Counted from the first letter of the stretch, positions 32,606 through 43,735 are shown. The stretch: DNA of 64,000 bases from JAODBJ01 sp963782465 (GCA_963782465.1 CAWAJR010000003.1:558001-622000), one strand, 5' to 3'. Notes: generated by a model not told the origin, from the letters alone. A program made the numbers and translations.

Positions 32606-33906
32606 GGCGTCTGCTCCCCGGTGACCGACGCGAGATCGTCGAGGAACTCGGGGTACGAACTGGCGACCGCCGCCCAACCTCGGACGGTGGTCTCGCCGTC
32701 GAGCGCATTCGCGGCCACGGCGGCCGCCATCGCGACCCGATGGTCGCCGTGGCTCTTCAATTGCCCCGGGCGGGGTTGCCCCCCGCGGATGACGAGACCG
32801 TCGGGCAACGGTTCGCAGCCGACCCCGAGCTGCGCCAGCTCCTGGTTCAGGGTGCCGATCCGGTTGCTCTCCTTCACGATCAGCTCCGCCGCGTCGCGGA
32901 TCTCGGTGACACCGTCGGCGAAGGCCGCCGCGATCGCCAGCGCCGGTACTTCGTCGAGCAGGCTCGGCACCTCGTCGCCGCCGACGACGGTCGCCTGGAG
33001 CGTCGCGGCGCGCACGGTGAGGTCGCCGACCGGTTCGCCACCACGCTCGCCGCGGGGTTGCACTTCGATGTCGGCGCCCATGCGTTGCAGCACGGGGACG
33101 AACGCGAGGCGCGTCGGGTTGCAGCACACGTCTTCGAGGACGAGTTCGGAACCGGGTGTGATCGTCGCGGCCACGACGAAGAACGCGGCCGACGACGGGT
33201 CGCCGGGCACGTCGAAATCGAAGGGACCGGGTGCGCCCGCTTCGACCCGCACGGTCAGGCCGTCGACGCTGATGGGCGCGCCGAACGCGGCGAGCATCCG
33301 TTCCGTGTGGTCGCGGCTGAGCGCGGGCGACACCACCTCGGTGGTCCCACTCGCTTGCAGCCCGGCGAGCAGCAGTGCCGACTTCACCTGCGCGCTCGCA
33401 ACGGCGAGCTCGTGCCGGCAACCGGCGAGCGGTCCGCCGCGAATCGCGAGCGGTGCGAGCTTGCCGCCGTCGCGACCGTCGATCGTCGCGCCCATGCGAC
33501 GCAGCGGTTCGGCGACGCGCGCCATCGGCCGGCTGCGCAGCGACGCGTCGCCGGTGAGCACGCTGAGGAACGGGCGGCCGGCGAGCAGCCCCGCCATCAG
33601 CCGCATCGTCGTGCCCGAGTTCTCGCAGTCGAGCACGGCATCGGGCTCCCGCCACCCGTCGAACCCGGTCCCGCGCACGTGCAACGCGCCGTCGCGTGCC
33701 ACTTTCACCCGCACCCCGAGTTGTTCGAGGTTGCGGCGGGTCGCGCCGACGTCGGCGCCGGTCGCGAGATGCGACAGGTGCGACGGCCCGTTCGCGATTG
33801 CGGCGAAGAGCAGTGCCCGGTGCGAGAGCGACTTGTCGCCCGGCACCCGCAGGCGCCCGCGCAGCGGGTTCCGGCCCCCCAGCACGACGTCGGCCGGGAG
33901 GGTCAC
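32602..33906 (-). CDS. aroA: 3-phosphoshikimate 1-carboxyvinyltransferase
   Basis: A 434-aa EPSP synthase of the shikimate pathway. It has PGDKSLSHRALLFAA near residue 25, ENSGTTMRLMAGLL, RPMARVAEPLRRMGA, DEVPALAIAAAFA (with the catalytic Asp) and LKSHGDHRVAMAAA. The start GTG 33906 overlaps the tyrA stop (GTGA). The full set of motifs is present. Confidence 0.97.
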   Translation of the reverse strand: MTLPADVVLGGRNPLRGRLRVPGDKSLSHRALLFAAIANGPSHLSHLATGADVGATRRNLEQLGVRVKVARDGALHVRGTGFDGWREPDAVLDCENSGTTMRLMAGLLAGRPFLSVLTGDASLRSRPMARVAEPLRRMGATIDGRDGGKLAPLAIRGGPLAGCRHELAVASAQVKSALLLAGLQASGTTEVVSPALSRDHTERMLAAFGAPISVDGLTVRVEAGAPGPFDFDVPGDPSSAAFFVVAATITPGSELVLEDVCCNPTRLAFVPVLQRMGADIEVQPRGERGGEPVGDLTVRAATLQATVVGGDEVPSLLDEVPALAIAAAFADGVTEIRDAAELIVKESNRIGTLNQELAQLGVGCEPLPDGLVIRGGQPRPGQLKSHGDHRVAMAAAVAANALDGETTVRGWAAVASSYPEFLDDLASVTGEQTP

Positions 33907-34997
33907 GGCACCGCCGTTCGCGACGTCGAGTAGCCGAGGTCGTGGAGGCCCGCTTCGAGCGCGTCGGCGCCGTCGGCCGCGACCACCAGCACGACCACAC
34001 CCGCGCCGCCTTCGAGCGAGTGCGCGATCTCCACGTCGGCGACGTTGACGCCCAGCGCGCCGGCGAGGGTCGTCACCTCGGCGAGGACACCGGGGCGGTC
34101 GGTCACGGGCACTCGCAGCTCGACGAGGTCGGTCGCGATCGCGGCGCCGACGGGCAGGTTGCGCCGCGCCGAACGTGCCCGTTCGAGCAACGACAACAGG
34201 CCGGAGCGGTCGTCGCCGGCGACCAGGTCGCGAGCGGTCTGCAGCGCGGCGAGGTACGCGTCGAGTGCGTCGAGGACGGCGGCGCGGTTGGCGCCGAGGA
34301 TGTCGGGCCAGATGGCGGGATGCCCCGCCGCGATGCGGGTCATGTCGCGGAACCCGCCGGCGGCGAGGCGCAACAACGTGCGGTGCTCCTCTTCGTGCGC
34401 GGTCGCGACGTCCATCAGCGTGCTCGCCGCCAGCTGGGGCACGTGGCTCACCAGCGCGACGAGCACGTCGTGATGGTCGGGGGTGATCGTCACGACGTCG
34501 GCGCCGAGCGCCCGCACGAAGTCCATCAGTTCGGTGATCGCGTGCTCGTCGGTCGAGACCGTCGGTGTGAGCACCCACGTCGCGCCGACGAACAGGTCGG
34601 CCCGGGCGCCGTCGACGCCGTCTTGTTCGGAGCCCGCCATCGGGTGCCCACCGATGAACCGGCTCGCCCGGTCCGGGCAGGCCGCTTCGACCCCCGCGAC
34701 GACCGGGCCCTTCACGGACCCCACGTCGGTGACGAGCGGTGCACCGGCATCGAGCGCGGCGCGCACCACATCGATGACCGCGCCGACCGGCGTCGCGACG
34801 ATGACCAACTCGACCCCCGCGACCGCATCTTCCAGCGCGTCGAATGCGAGCGTGATCGCGCCGAGTTCTTTCGCCCGGGCCAGCCGGCCCGTGTCGCGGT
34901 CCCATCCGTGCACGTCGACCCCGCGCTCGACCAGCGCGAGCCCGATCGAGCCGCCGATCAACCCGGTCCCGAGCACCGCGACGCGCTGGAGGTTCAT
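33903..34997 (-). CDS. tyrA: Prephenate dehydrogenase with C-terminal ACT domain
   Basis: A 364-aa NAD-linked dehydrogenase making 4-hydroxyphenylpyruvate for tyrosine. The NAD motif is GTGLIGGSIG (about 10-19), with HPMAGSEQDGV and DHHDVLVALVSHVP in the catalytic domain. The last ~75 residues (VELRVPVTDRPGVLAEVTTLAGALG) form an ACT domain, so tyrosine feedback is likely. ATG 34997; AGGAGG-like signal is weak, and the chorismate mutase gene lies 34 nt upstream. Confidence 0.94.
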   Translation of the reverse strand: MNLQRVAVLGTGLIGGSIGLALVERGVDVHGWDRDTGRLARAKELGAITLAFDALEDAVAGVELVIVATPVGAVIDVVRAALDAGAPLVTDVGSVKGPVVAGVEAACPDRASRFIGGHPMAGSEQDGVDGARADLFVGATWVLTPTVSTDEHAITELMDFVRALGADVVTITPDHHDVLVALVSHVPQLAASTLMDVATAHEEEHRTLLRLAAGGFRDMTRIAAGHPAIWPDILGANRAAVLDALDAYLAALQTARDLVAGDDRSGLLSLLERARSARRNLPVGAAIATDLVELRVPVTDRPGVLAEVTTLAGALGVNVADVEIAHSLEGGAGVVVLVVAADGADALEAGLHDLGYSTSRTAVP

Positions 34998-35031
34998 GTC
35001 GCGTCCGGCCGCGATGGCGCCCACCGGAGCG

Positions 35032-35394
35032 TCACTCGGGGAGATCGTCGCGAAGGTTGCGAGCACCTTCGAGGTACACGTGGTGCAGATCGCGCCGGGC
35101 GTGCGTCCCGTAGAAATGCATCATCACCCGGATGCACATCGGTTTTCCGTGAGCCACGCCGAGTTCGCGGGCGCACATCAAGGGCACGTCGCCGAGACCG
35201 AGCATCCGCGCCGCGGTCGCCGGGAACTCGGCGGTCAGGTCGTCGGTGGCCGTGAACAGGATGCTGACGATGTCTTCGTGAGCGACGCCGTTGCGCGCGA
35301 GCATCTCCTTCACGAGCCGCTGGGTCTTCTCGTCGATCTCGGCTTTCGAGTTCTCGTCGCACGTGATCGCACCGCGAAGCGCCATCAGTTTCAC
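35032..35394 (-). CDS. aroH: Chorismate mutase, AroH class
   Basis: A 120-aa monofunctional mutase converting chorismate to prephenate, the substrate of the next gene's product. It has ALRGAIT at the start, SILFTATDDLTAEFPA, PLMCARELGV and a C-terminal CIRVMMHFYG, all typical of the trimeric B. subtilis AroH class rather than the helical AroQ class. Start GTG 35394; a TAACGT hexamer 8 nt upstream overlaps the rluB stop, suggesting a promoter inside the cluster. Confidence 0.93.
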   Translation of the reverse strand: MKLMALRGAITCDENSKAEIDEKTQRLVKEMLARNGVAHEDIVSILFTATDDLTAEFPATAARMLGLGDVPLMCARELGVAHGKPMCIRVMMHFYGTHARRDLHHVYLEGARNLRDDLPE

Positions 35395-35405
35395 GAGGCG
35401 TCACG

Positions 35406-36233
35406 TTAGCCGGGGGCCTCCGAACCAGCTTCCGGGACGGAGCCGGGATCGTCGTCGCGCTGCGCCGCGGCGTAGAGCCCGCGCACTTCGCTCTGGGTGA
35501 GCGCCCGCCAGTGCCCCGGCTCGAGCCGCCGATCGGCGACCGGCCCGATCCGCACCCGTACCAGGCGCAGCACCGGGTGGCCGATCGCCGCGCACATCCG
35601 CCGCACCTGCCGCTTGCGGCCCTCGTGGATCGTGATCGACAAGGCACTGCGCGCGCCACCGCGCTGCACGACCTGCACCCGGGCCGGCGCGGTGCGGCCG
35701 TCGTCGAGTTCGACGCCTTCGCGCAGGCGCCGCACCGCCGCCGGCGACGGCTCCCCTTCCACCTCGGCGAAGTACTCCTTCTCCACCCCGTGGCTCGGAT
35801 GGGCGAGCAGTTGCGCGAGGTCGCCGTCGTTGGTCATCACGATGAGGCCTTCGGTCGCGGCGTCGAGACGGCCGACCGGGAACACGCGCGGGGTCGCCGG
35901 CACCAACCCCATCACGGTCGGCCGGCCTTGCGGATCGCTGGCGGTGGTGACGATCCCCGCGGGCTTGTTGAGCAACCAGTGGGCGGCGTCGGTTGCGACG
36001 ATCACCGGCAGGCCGTCGAGCGTGATCCGCACCATTTCCGGGTCGACCCGCTGGCCGAGCACCGCGACTGCTCCGTTCACCTCGACCCGGCCCGCGGCGA
36101 TCAGCGCCTCCGATGCGCGCCTCGACCCGACACCGGCTCGCGCGAGCACTTTCTGGAGGCGTTCGCCTTCGGCGCCGGCCTCAGAAGGACTCGTCGAGGC
36201 CGGCCTGGAGTTCGGCGGCGACGGTCGCGACAT
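35406..36233 (-). CDS. 23S rRNA pseudouridine synthase RluB type
   Basis: A pseudouridine synthase of up to 275 aa (RsuA/RluB/E/F family). An N-terminal S4 domain (RLQKVLARAGVGSRRASEALI) is followed by the catalytic motif VGRLDAATEGLIVMTNDG with the active-site Asp, and EGRKRQVRRMCAAIGHPVLRL. The start is uncertain: ATG 36233 would overlap scpB by 53 nt, and no closer ATG/GTG fits before the S4 domain. Its place after scpA-scpB is conserved in actinobacteria. Confidence 0.9.
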   Translation of the reverse strand: MSRPSPPNSRPASTSPSEAGAEGERLQKVLARAGVGSRRASEALIAAGRVEVNGAVAVLGQRVDPEMVRITLDGLPVIVATDAAHWLLNKPAGIVTTASDPQGRPTVMGLVPATPRVFPVGRLDAATEGLIVMTNDGDLAQLLAHPSHGVEKEYFAEVEGEPSPAAVRRLREGVELDDGRTAPARVQVVQRGGARSALSITIHEGRKRQVRRMCAAIGHPVLRLVRVRIGPVADRRLEPGHWRALTQSEVRGLYAAAQRDDDPGSVPEAGSEAPG

Positions 36234-36918
36234 CGGCGCCGCCCGTGTCCGCGTCCGCTTCTGCGGCCGCGAGGTCGGTCTCGCCGTCGTCGCCATCGCC
36301 GGCGTCGGTGTCGTCGGTGGCCGCGTCTTCGCCCGGGAAGCGCAACCCCCGTTCGAGCGTCTCGACGATGTGCGCGTCGGGGATGAACTCGGCGAGCGAC
36401 GGCAGATCGTGTACCGAGTCGAGACCCAGCCGTTCGAGGAACAAGGTGGTGGTCGCGAACAACGCCGGGTTGCCGGGCACATGATCGTGGCCGACTTCCT
36501 CCACGTAGCCGCGCGCGACGAGCGTGCGCAGGGTCGCGTCGACGTTGACCCCACGGATCGCCGACACCTGCGCCCGGGAGATCGGCTGCTTGTACGCGAC
36601 GATCGCCAGCGTTTCGAGCGCCGGCCCCGACAGGCGGGCGTGCTGCCCGTCGAGCACGAACCGCTCGACGTACGCGGCCGCGTCGGGATGGGTCTGGTAG
36701 CGGTACCCGCCCGCGACCCGCGCCAGGGTGAAGCCCCGGCCCTCGCGCTCGTACTCGGCGGCCAACGCGTCGCAGATCGCTTCGACCCGCGCGGTCGGCA
36801 GTTCGATCAGCTGCGCGAGGACGGCGGGGTCGACTGGTTCGGTCGCCGCGAGCACGACCGCTTCGATCGCCCGGCGCGCCTCCACGTCGAGATCGGTGCG
36901 CTCCTCGAAGTCGGTCAT
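36181..36918 (-). CDS. scpB: Segregation and condensation protein B
   Basis: A 245-aa winged-helix kleisin partner of SMC. The core is AIEAVVLAATEPVDPAVLAQLI and SGPALETLAIVAYKQPISRAQVSAIRGVN, the family signature. The last ~45 residues are an acidic Asp/Ala tail. It overlaps scpA by 4 nt (ATGA). Confidence 0.95.
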   Translation of the reverse strand: MTDFEERTDLDVEARRAIEAVVLAATEPVDPAVLAQLIELPTARVEAICDALAAEYEREGRGFTLARVAGGYRYQTHPDAAAYVERFVLDGQHARLSGPALETLAIVAYKQPISRAQVSAIRGVNVDATLRTLVARGYVEEVGHDHVPGNPALFATTTLFLERLGLDSVHDLPSLAEFIPDAHIVETLERGLRFPGEDAATDDTDAGDGDDGETDLAAAEADADTGGADVATVAAELQAGLDESF

Positions 36919-37775
36919 GCCGGCTCCCCGACGGGTGCTTCGGCGTCGATCGCGGCCTCGGTCGCGGCGTCGATCACGGCGCGCGTGTCGTTCACGTCGT
37001 CTTCCCAGTCTTCGATCGAGTCGAGATCGAGCGCGGCGCGCTCGCCGGGCGCCAGCGGGCGCACGATCAGCTCGGCGAAGTTGCCGGCCTGGTCGAGGTC
37101 GACGATGCCCTGCTTGAACAGTTCGAGCACCGCGAGGAACCGCACGATCACTTCGAGCTTCTCGGTGACGTTCGCGACCAGGTCGCGGAAACGCAACGCA
37201 CCCCGTTCGGGTAAGAGCGCGAGCACCGTTTCGATCGCGTCGCGCACGCTCGCGCGTACCGGTGCGACGTGATCGGTACGGACCTCGGGTTCCGGCTTCG
37301 GCAGCAACGCCCGGCGCGCCGCGGCGACGAACGCGTCGAGCGACGTGCATTCGAGCGGATCGGGGGCGAGCCCGCGGAACGGTTCCTCCGGCCCCGCCAC
37401 CCGCGCGTAGCTCCGGCCTGCCGCCACCATCCGCGCGTGCATCGATTGCGCGGCGTCCTGGAACGTCTTGCACTCGAGCAGGCGGGTGAGGAGCAGGTCG
37501 CGCGCTTCGAACTGGGCCAGGTCCTCGTCGAGGTCGACGTCGTCGGCGCCGGGAAGCAGGCGCCGAGCCTTCAACTCGACGAGGGTGGCCGCGATCAGCA
37601 GGAACTCGGTGGCGGTTTCGAGGTCGATCGATCCGAGGCGCTCGACCTCAGCCAGGTACTTGTCGACGATGGTCGCGAGCGAGATCTCCCACAAGTCGAC
37701 CTCCTCCCGCAGGATCAGGTGCAGGAGCAGGTCGAACGGGCCTTCGAAGACCGCGGTCTGGACCTCGTACGGCAT
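36915..37775 (-). CDS. scpA: Segregation and condensation protein A
   Basis: A 286-aa kleisin that bridges the SMC heads. N-terminal FEGPFDLLLHLILREEVDLWEI is the hallmark; the C-terminal winged helix (VIVRFLAVLELFKQGIVDLDQ) binds SMC. ATG 37775. A parA-like gene that precedes scpA in M. tuberculosis is absent here; trpS is divergent instead. Confidence 0.95.
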   Translation of the reverse strand: MPYEVQTAVFEGPFDLLLHLILREEVDLWEISLATIVDKYLAEVERLGSIDLETATEFLLIAATLVELKARRLLPGADDVDLDEDLAQFEARDLLLTRLLECKTFQDAAQSMHARMVAAGRSYARVAGPEEPFRGLAPDPLECTSLDAFVAAARRALLPKPEPEVRTDHVAPVRASVRDAIETVLALLPERGALRFRDLVANVTEKLEVIVRFLAVLELFKQGIVDLDQAGNFAELIVRPLAPGERAALDLDSIEDWEDDVNDTRAVIDAATEAAIDAEAPVGEPA

Positions 37776-37866
37776 GACGGTTGCAGGCTAGCGGACCCGA
37801 ATCACATCGTTGTGTTACGCGCCCGGAAATCCGTGCCGGTCCCGCTCGACCTGCGAAAATGCCCGA

Positions 37867-38883
37867 ATGGCGCGCGTCTTTTCCGGCATCCAACCCACCG
37901 GCGATGTCCACCTGGGCAACTACCTGGGCGCGATCCGGCGTTGGGCCGAGGGCCAGCCGCCCGCCGGTTCGCAGGCGGCGCAGCGAGGTGACGCTATCTA
38001 CTGCGTCGTCGACCTGCACGCGTTGACGGTCGCGTTCGAACCGGCCGACGTACGGGCACGCACCCGGGCGCTGGCCACCTTGCTGATGGCCGCGGGCCTC
38101 GAACCCGACCGGTGCCTGCTGTTCGTGCAGAGCCATGTGCGCGCCCACGCGGAGCTCACGTGGATCCTGAACAACGTCGCGACGTTCGGCGAACTCAACC
38201 GCATGACCCAATTCAAGGAGAAGGCGGCCGGGCAGGAGTCGGTCACCGCCGGCCTCTTCGACTACCCGGTGTTGATGGCGTCCGACATCCTCCTCTACGA
38301 CACCGAGGAGGTCCCCGTCGGCGACGACCAGCGCCAGCACGTCGAGCTCGCCCGCGACATCGCGATCCGCTTCAACCACCGTTTCGGCGACACGTTCGTC
38401 GTCCCGAAGGCGACGTTCTCGAAGGTCGCGGCCCGGGTGATGGACCTGCAGAACCCGGCCCGGAAGATGAGCAAGTCGGAGGATTCCCCGCAGGGCACGA
38501 TCCTCGTGCTCGACCCGCCGAAGACGATCGAGAAGAAGATCAAGAGCGCAGTCACCGATTCCGAGACCGACGTGCGCTACGACCCGGAGCACAAACCCGG
38601 CGTGTCCAACCTGCTCGAGATCTATTCGGTCACCAGCGGCACGTCGATCCCCGAAGCCGAGGCCGCGTTCGCGGGGTCCGGGTACGGGAAGTTCAAGCTG
38701 GCAGTCGCCGAGGCGGTCGTCGAATGCCTGCGCCCCGTGCAGGAACGCTACGCGGAACTCGAGCAAGACCCCGCCGAAGTCGCCCGGCGCCTGAAGCTGG
38801 GCGCCGAAGGGGCCGACGCGAAAGCCGAACTCGTGCTCGCGCGGGCGAAGGACGCCGCCGGGCTGCTCCCCCGCCCGGTGTGA
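37867..38883 (+). CDS. trpS: Tryptophanyl-tRNA synthetase
   Basis: A 338-aa class I synthetase. It has the HIGH-equivalent PTGDVHLGNYLGA near residue 10, DYPVLMASDILLYD and the KMSKS loop (ARKMSKSED). ATG 37867 follows a weak GAAAAT hexamer by 6 nt, compatible with a leaderless mRNA. It is isolated on the plus strand between two minus-strand groups, its stop abutting the convergent gene. Confidence 0.97.
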   Translation: MARVFSGIQPTGDVHLGNYLGAIRRWAEGQPPAGSQAAQRGDAIYCVVDLHALTVAFEPADVRARTRALATLLMAAGLEPDRCLLFVQSHVRAHAELTWILNNVATFGELNRMTQFKEKAAGQESVTAGLFDYPVLMASDILLYDTEEVPVGDDQRQHVELARDIAIRFNHRFGDTFVVPKATFSKVAARVMDLQNPARKMSKSEDSPQGTILVLDPPKTIEKKIKSAVTDSETDVRYDPEHKPGVSNLLEIYSVTSGTSIPEAEAAFAGSGYGKFKLAVAEAVVECLRPVQERYAELEQDPAEVARRLKLGAEGADAKAELVLARAKDAAGLLPRPV

Positions 38884-39450
38884 TCAGGCCGCGGGTTTGA
38901 CCGTCCAAGGAGTCGGGTTCGCGTAGTCGGCCGGGCAGTTGTGCGTGCCCAAGGCGTCGCCGATCGTCTTGCCCGATTCGAGCAGGCGGCTGATCGCGCC
39001 CGTCCCGGTCATGCTCTGCAGCACCACCACGTTCGGCGCGCACCACTGCACCGTCACGCCGACACCGAAGTCGGTGTTCTGCCCGTTGTGCAGTTGCTGG
39101 TCGTTGAGGTTCGGGTACGAACCGGTCGCGGAGAACTGCTGGTTGTAGAAGATCTCGGCGCGCTTGAGTGTCGGGTCGGTCGACGCGTTGACGACCATCT
39201 GCTTCGCGTCGCCGATCACGGTCTTGAGCTGATGGTTCGCGGTGCTGCTCTGGTCGAACTGGGCCCACGCGAACCAGGCGACGACACCCACGAGCAACAC
39301 GGTGCCGAGCGGCCGGCCAAGGTGGAGCTTCTTGCGCCGCCGCCGCCGGGGGCGGTCGGTTCCGAGCCCGGCGCGGTTCGTGAGGTCGGGTGTACCACCA
39401 GCCGGTGGCGGGGCTATGCGGACGAAGTATCGGTCGGCGCCCATCGGCAA
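38884..39450 (-). CDS. Single-pass membrane protein of unknown function
   Basis: A 188-aa protein: ~50-residue basic cytosolic part (DRPRRRRRKKLHLGRP), one helix (LGTVLLVGVVAWFAWAQF), then an exported domain with two Cys (QWCAPNV, GTHNCPADY) that could form a disulfide, and a pilin-like FYNQQFSATGSYPNL segment. No family recognised. It may be the last gene of the unit that includes the HD and TraR-like genes. Confidence 0.72.
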   Translation of the reverse strand: MPMGADRYFVRIAPPPAGGTPDLTNRAGLGTDRPRRRRRKKLHLGRPLGTVLLVGVVAWFAWAQFDQSSTANHQLKTVIGDAKQMVVNASTDPTLKRAEIFYNQQFSATGSYPNLNDQQLHNGQNTDFGVGVTVQWCAPNVVVLQSMTGTGAISRLLESGKTIGDALGTHNCPADYANPTPWTVKPAA

Positions 39451-39509
39451 GAAGTATCGGCACTTGAGTGCTTTGACCTAAGTCACGTTCGGATTTTTCA
39501 GTGCCGGTT

Positions 39510-40070
39510 TCAGGCGTCGGGAACCCGTTCGCCATCGGCTTCGGCGAGCACGACCGCGACCCGGTACGGGAACGAAAGGCCGGTCCATTGCTCGGGTCGG
39601 TGATGGGCGTCGGCCCATTCGATCGCGGCCCGGCGCGCCCCCGCCATGCGCAACATGCCCGCACCGACCGCATCGTGACGGAGGTAGAGGCCGTAGCGCC
39701 GCCGAACGCCACCTTTCTCCTGCCAGGCGCGGGCCATGCCGTGCCCCGCGAGCGCACCCGCCATCGTCGCGAAGGTCCGGCCGAACACGCCGAGGCGTGC
39801 TTCGGTCTTCCCCACGTCGTGCAGCAGCGCGGCGGCGAGGATGTCGGCCTCGGCGTCGTCGCCGAGCGCAGCCTGCGTACGGCGCGCGACGCCGACCGTC
39901 TCGCGCCGGTCGGCCCGGGGCATGCGCCGCCACAGGGTGAGCTCGCCGGGCTGCAACACCGTCTCGACCCACGCGAGGTCGGCGGCGCTCGGCCCGAACG
40001 GCAGCAGTGAACCGAAGAACCGACCGGCGAGATGCGCCGCGCGAGATGTCAGCGTTGCTTCGACTTGCAC
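39510..40070 (-). CDS. HD-domain phosphohydrolase-like protein
   Basis: A 186-aa protein with the HD motif LHDVGKTEARLGVFGR (His-Asp metal ligands) and a further ADAHHRPEQW near the C-terminus. HD proteins hydrolyse nucleotides or cyclic nucleotides, but the substrate is not shown. GTG 40070 (VQVEATLTSRAAHL) overlaps the upstream TraR-like gene by 22 nt. Its position in the xerD-dksA group is conserved in some actinobacteria. Confidence 0.82.
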   Translation of the reverse strand: MQVEATLTSRAAHLAGRFFGSLLPFGPSAADLAWVETVLQPGELTLWRRMPRADRRETVGVARRTQAALGDDAEADILAAALLHDVGKTEARLGVFGRTFATMAGALAGHGMARAWQEKGGVRRRYGLYLRHDAVGAGMLRMAGARRAAIEWADAHHRPEQWTGLSFPYRVAVVLAEADGERVPDA

Positions 40071-40375
40071 TCGATGCAGGTGCGGGCGGCCGGCATCGCC
40101 TCGAGACGGGCTTCGCTGATCGGCCCGCCGCACACTTCGCAAACGCCGTAGGTGCCGTTGTCGAACTTCGACAGGGCCGTGTCGATCTCGTTGAGGGTGT
40201 CGCGGAGGGTGCCGGCGAGCGCGTCGACCTCGCCTCGTTCGGCGGTCACCTGGCCCGAATCGGCGAACCCTTCGTCGTAGGTGTCGCGCGCGACACCGAG
40301 CTCGACGAGCTCGCTCCAGATGCGTTGACGTTCGGCCGTCAACTGATCGCGCCGCTCGGACACACCCCCAACCAT
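40049..40375 (-). CDS. TraR/DksA-family zinc-finger protein
   Basis: A 108-aa protein: a helical hairpin (RRDQLTAERQRIWSELVEL and EVDALAGTLRDTLNEIDTAL) with the four-Cys zinc finger CEVCGG / CIECKS near the C-terminus. DksA-type proteins enter the RNA polymerase secondary channel to tune transcription. The Asp-Asp tip of E. coli DksA is not obvious, so action on polymerase is inferred. 70 nt separate it from the recombinase gene. Confidence 0.85.
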   Translation of the reverse strand: MVGGVSERRDQLTAERQRIWSELVELGVARDTYDEGFADSGQVTAERGEVDALAGTLRDTLNEIDTALSKFDNGTYGVCEVCGGPISEARLEAMPAARTCIECKSKQR

Positions 40376-40445
40376 GACCTCATGGTACTCGGTCTCGCGG
40401 CCGGTCCCGACGGGCGGCTCCCATCGGCCGGCGCGTCAAGGCAGG

Positions 40446-41495
40446 TCAGGACGGTTGCGCGCCGCGAGCTGCCGGCCGGCCCCGATGGTTCGGGCGGCGG
40501 AACCGGGCTCGCGGGTGCGCGGCTTCGTAGACGGCGCGGAGGCGTTCCGGCGAAACGCGCGTGTACACCTGTGTGGTCGAAACGCTGGCGTGGCCCAGCA
40601 GTTCCTGCACCACCCTGATGTCGGCACCGTGGTCGAGCATGTGCGTCGCGCACGAGTGCCGCAGCACGTGCGGCGAGATGCGATCGGCCAGACCGACCCG
40701 CTCGGCCGCGTGGTGGACGATCTTCCAGCAGGCCTGCCGCGAGATCCGACCTCCTCGCGCGTTGAGGAACACGGCGGTGCCGTCGCCGCTGCGCCGCTGC
40801 ACGTTGCGGTTCGGCCCCTGCGTGGTGCGCAGGGCGGGCCGGCCGTTCGCGAGGTACACGTCGAGCGCAGCCCGCGCGCTGCGGCCGACGGGCACGATGC
40901 GTTCCTTGCTGCCCTTGCCCAGGACCCGCACGACAGCATCGTCGACGGTGAGGTCTTCAAGATCGAGGCCGACCAGTTCGCTGATGCGGATACCGGTCGC
41001 GTAGAGCAACTCGAGCATCGCCCGATCGCGCTGCGCCGTTGGTGTGTCGCCGAGCACGGCACCGAGCAACGCCTCGACCTCGTCCTCGTCGAGCGCCTTG
41101 GGGAGACCTTGCGGCACCCTCGGCGCGCCGACGTCCTCGCTGGGGTCGCCGGGCAGCAATCCTTCCGCGGCGCAGAACCGATGGAACGAGCGCACCGCGA
41201 CCAGCGCACGGGCAACCGACGAGGGCGCGAGCAACGGTTTGCCTTCGTCGTCGGTGAGCGACTGCAGGTAAACGACGTAGTCGGCCACCGTGCCTTCGCC
41301 GATCGACACCGGGTCGAACATCTCGCGGGAGGCAAGGAAGGCGCGATAGCGGCGAAGGTCGCGCCGGTACGCGGCGAGGGAGTTCGTGGCCAGGCCCCGC
41401 TCGACGGTGAGCCACACATCGTGCTCGGCGAGGAGCCGGTCGAGCGCGCCGGGAGGGCTGCGCTGCTCCGGCGGGTCGAAGTCGGCGCCGTTCAC
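40446..41495 (-). CDS. xerD: Tyrosine recombinase XerC/XerD family
   Basis: A 349-aa site-specific recombinase resolving chromosome dimers at dif. The SAM-like N-terminal domain (LTVERGLATNSLAAYRRDL) precedes the catalytic set: Arg in ATGIRISELVGL, Lys in GKGSKER, HVLRHSCATHML (HxxR), LGHASVSTTQVYTRV (His and nucleophilic Tyr). The insert between Lys and HxxR is longer than in E. coli XerD. It overlaps the Nudix gene by 4 nt, and its place after pyrG-nudix matches M. tuberculosis Rv1701. Confidence 0.93.
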   Translation of the reverse strand: MNGADFDPPEQRSPPGALDRLLAEHDVWLTVERGLATNSLAAYRRDLRRYRAFLASREMFDPVSIGEGTVADYVVYLQSLTDDEGKPLLAPSSVARALVAVRSFHRFCAAEGLLPGDPSEDVGAPRVPQGLPKALDEDEVEALLGAVLGDTPTAQRDRAMLELLYATGIRISELVGLDLEDLTVDDAVVRVLGKGSKERIVPVGRSARAALDVYLANGRPALRTTQGPNRNVQRRSGDGTAVFLNARGGRISRQACWKIVHHAAERVGLADRISPHVLRHSCATHMLDHGADIRVVQELLGHASVSTTQVYTRVSPERLRAVYEAAHPRARFRRPNHRGRPAARGAQPS

Positions 41496-42067
41496 GGCGA
41501 CACGTCCACGCCGGCGTGGGCCCCGGCCAGGAACTGGCGTGCGAGCAGCAGGCCGATGATCGACTTCGCGTCGTGGAGCGCGCCGGTCGCGACGAGCGTT
41601 TCGATGTCGGCGAGCGCGACCGGCTCGGCCGTCATCTCCCGTTCTTCGGGGCTCGTGGGCGCCGGTTGACCGACGTCCTCGAGGTCGAGCGCCACGTACA
41701 AGTGTGAGCGTTCGTCGCAGAAGCCGGGCGTGTTCAGGAACTCGGCCAGCTTCACGAGCCGGCCGGCACGCAACCCCAGTTCTTCCTCCAGTTCGCGGGC
41801 CGCGGTCGTCGCGGGCGCTTCGCCGTCGACGTCGCGCTTGCCGGCCGGCACTTCGAGGACGTGGTCGTCGACCGCGGCGCGGTACTGGCGGACCAGGCGC
41901 GCCGTCGCGAGGTCGGCTTCGACCGGCACGACGACGACCGCGCCCGGGTGGCGCACCACCGTGCGGCGCATCTGGTCACCGTCGGGCGACACGACCTCCA
42001 GATCGTCGATCGCGAGGAACCCGAGATCGGCCGTCCGCGTCGTGCGCACCACGCGGAAGGTCGCCAT
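41492..42067 (-). CDS. Nudix hydrolase, ADP-ribose pyrophosphatase type
   Basis: A 191-aa hydrolase. VLEVPAGKRDVDGE is followed by AARELEEELGLRAG, the Nudix box (G-x5-E-x7-REUxEExGU) with slight variation; the GFCDERSHLYVAL loop is typical of ADP-ribose pyrophosphatases. It starts 15 nt after pyrG and runs into the recombinase gene, the same order as Rv1699-Rv1701. Confidence 0.92.
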   Translation of the reverse strand: MATFRVVRTTRTADLGFLAIDDLEVVSPDGDQMRRTVVRHPGAVVVVPVEADLATARLVRQYRAAVDDHVLEVPAGKRDVDGEAPATTAARELEEELGLRAGRLVKLAEFLNTPGFCDERSHLYVALDLEDVGQPAPTSPEEREMTAEPVALADIETLVATGALHDAKSIIGLLLARQFLAGAHAGVDVSP

Positions 42068-42082
42068 CCGTTCGCGCCGGGG

Positions 42083-43735
<1,653 letters not shown>

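Noticed and set aside
40446..41495. Tyrosine recombinase as a phage or island integrase
   Set aside because: Its place in the pyrG-nudix-xerD order and its full XerC/D motif set mark it as the housekeeping enzyme.
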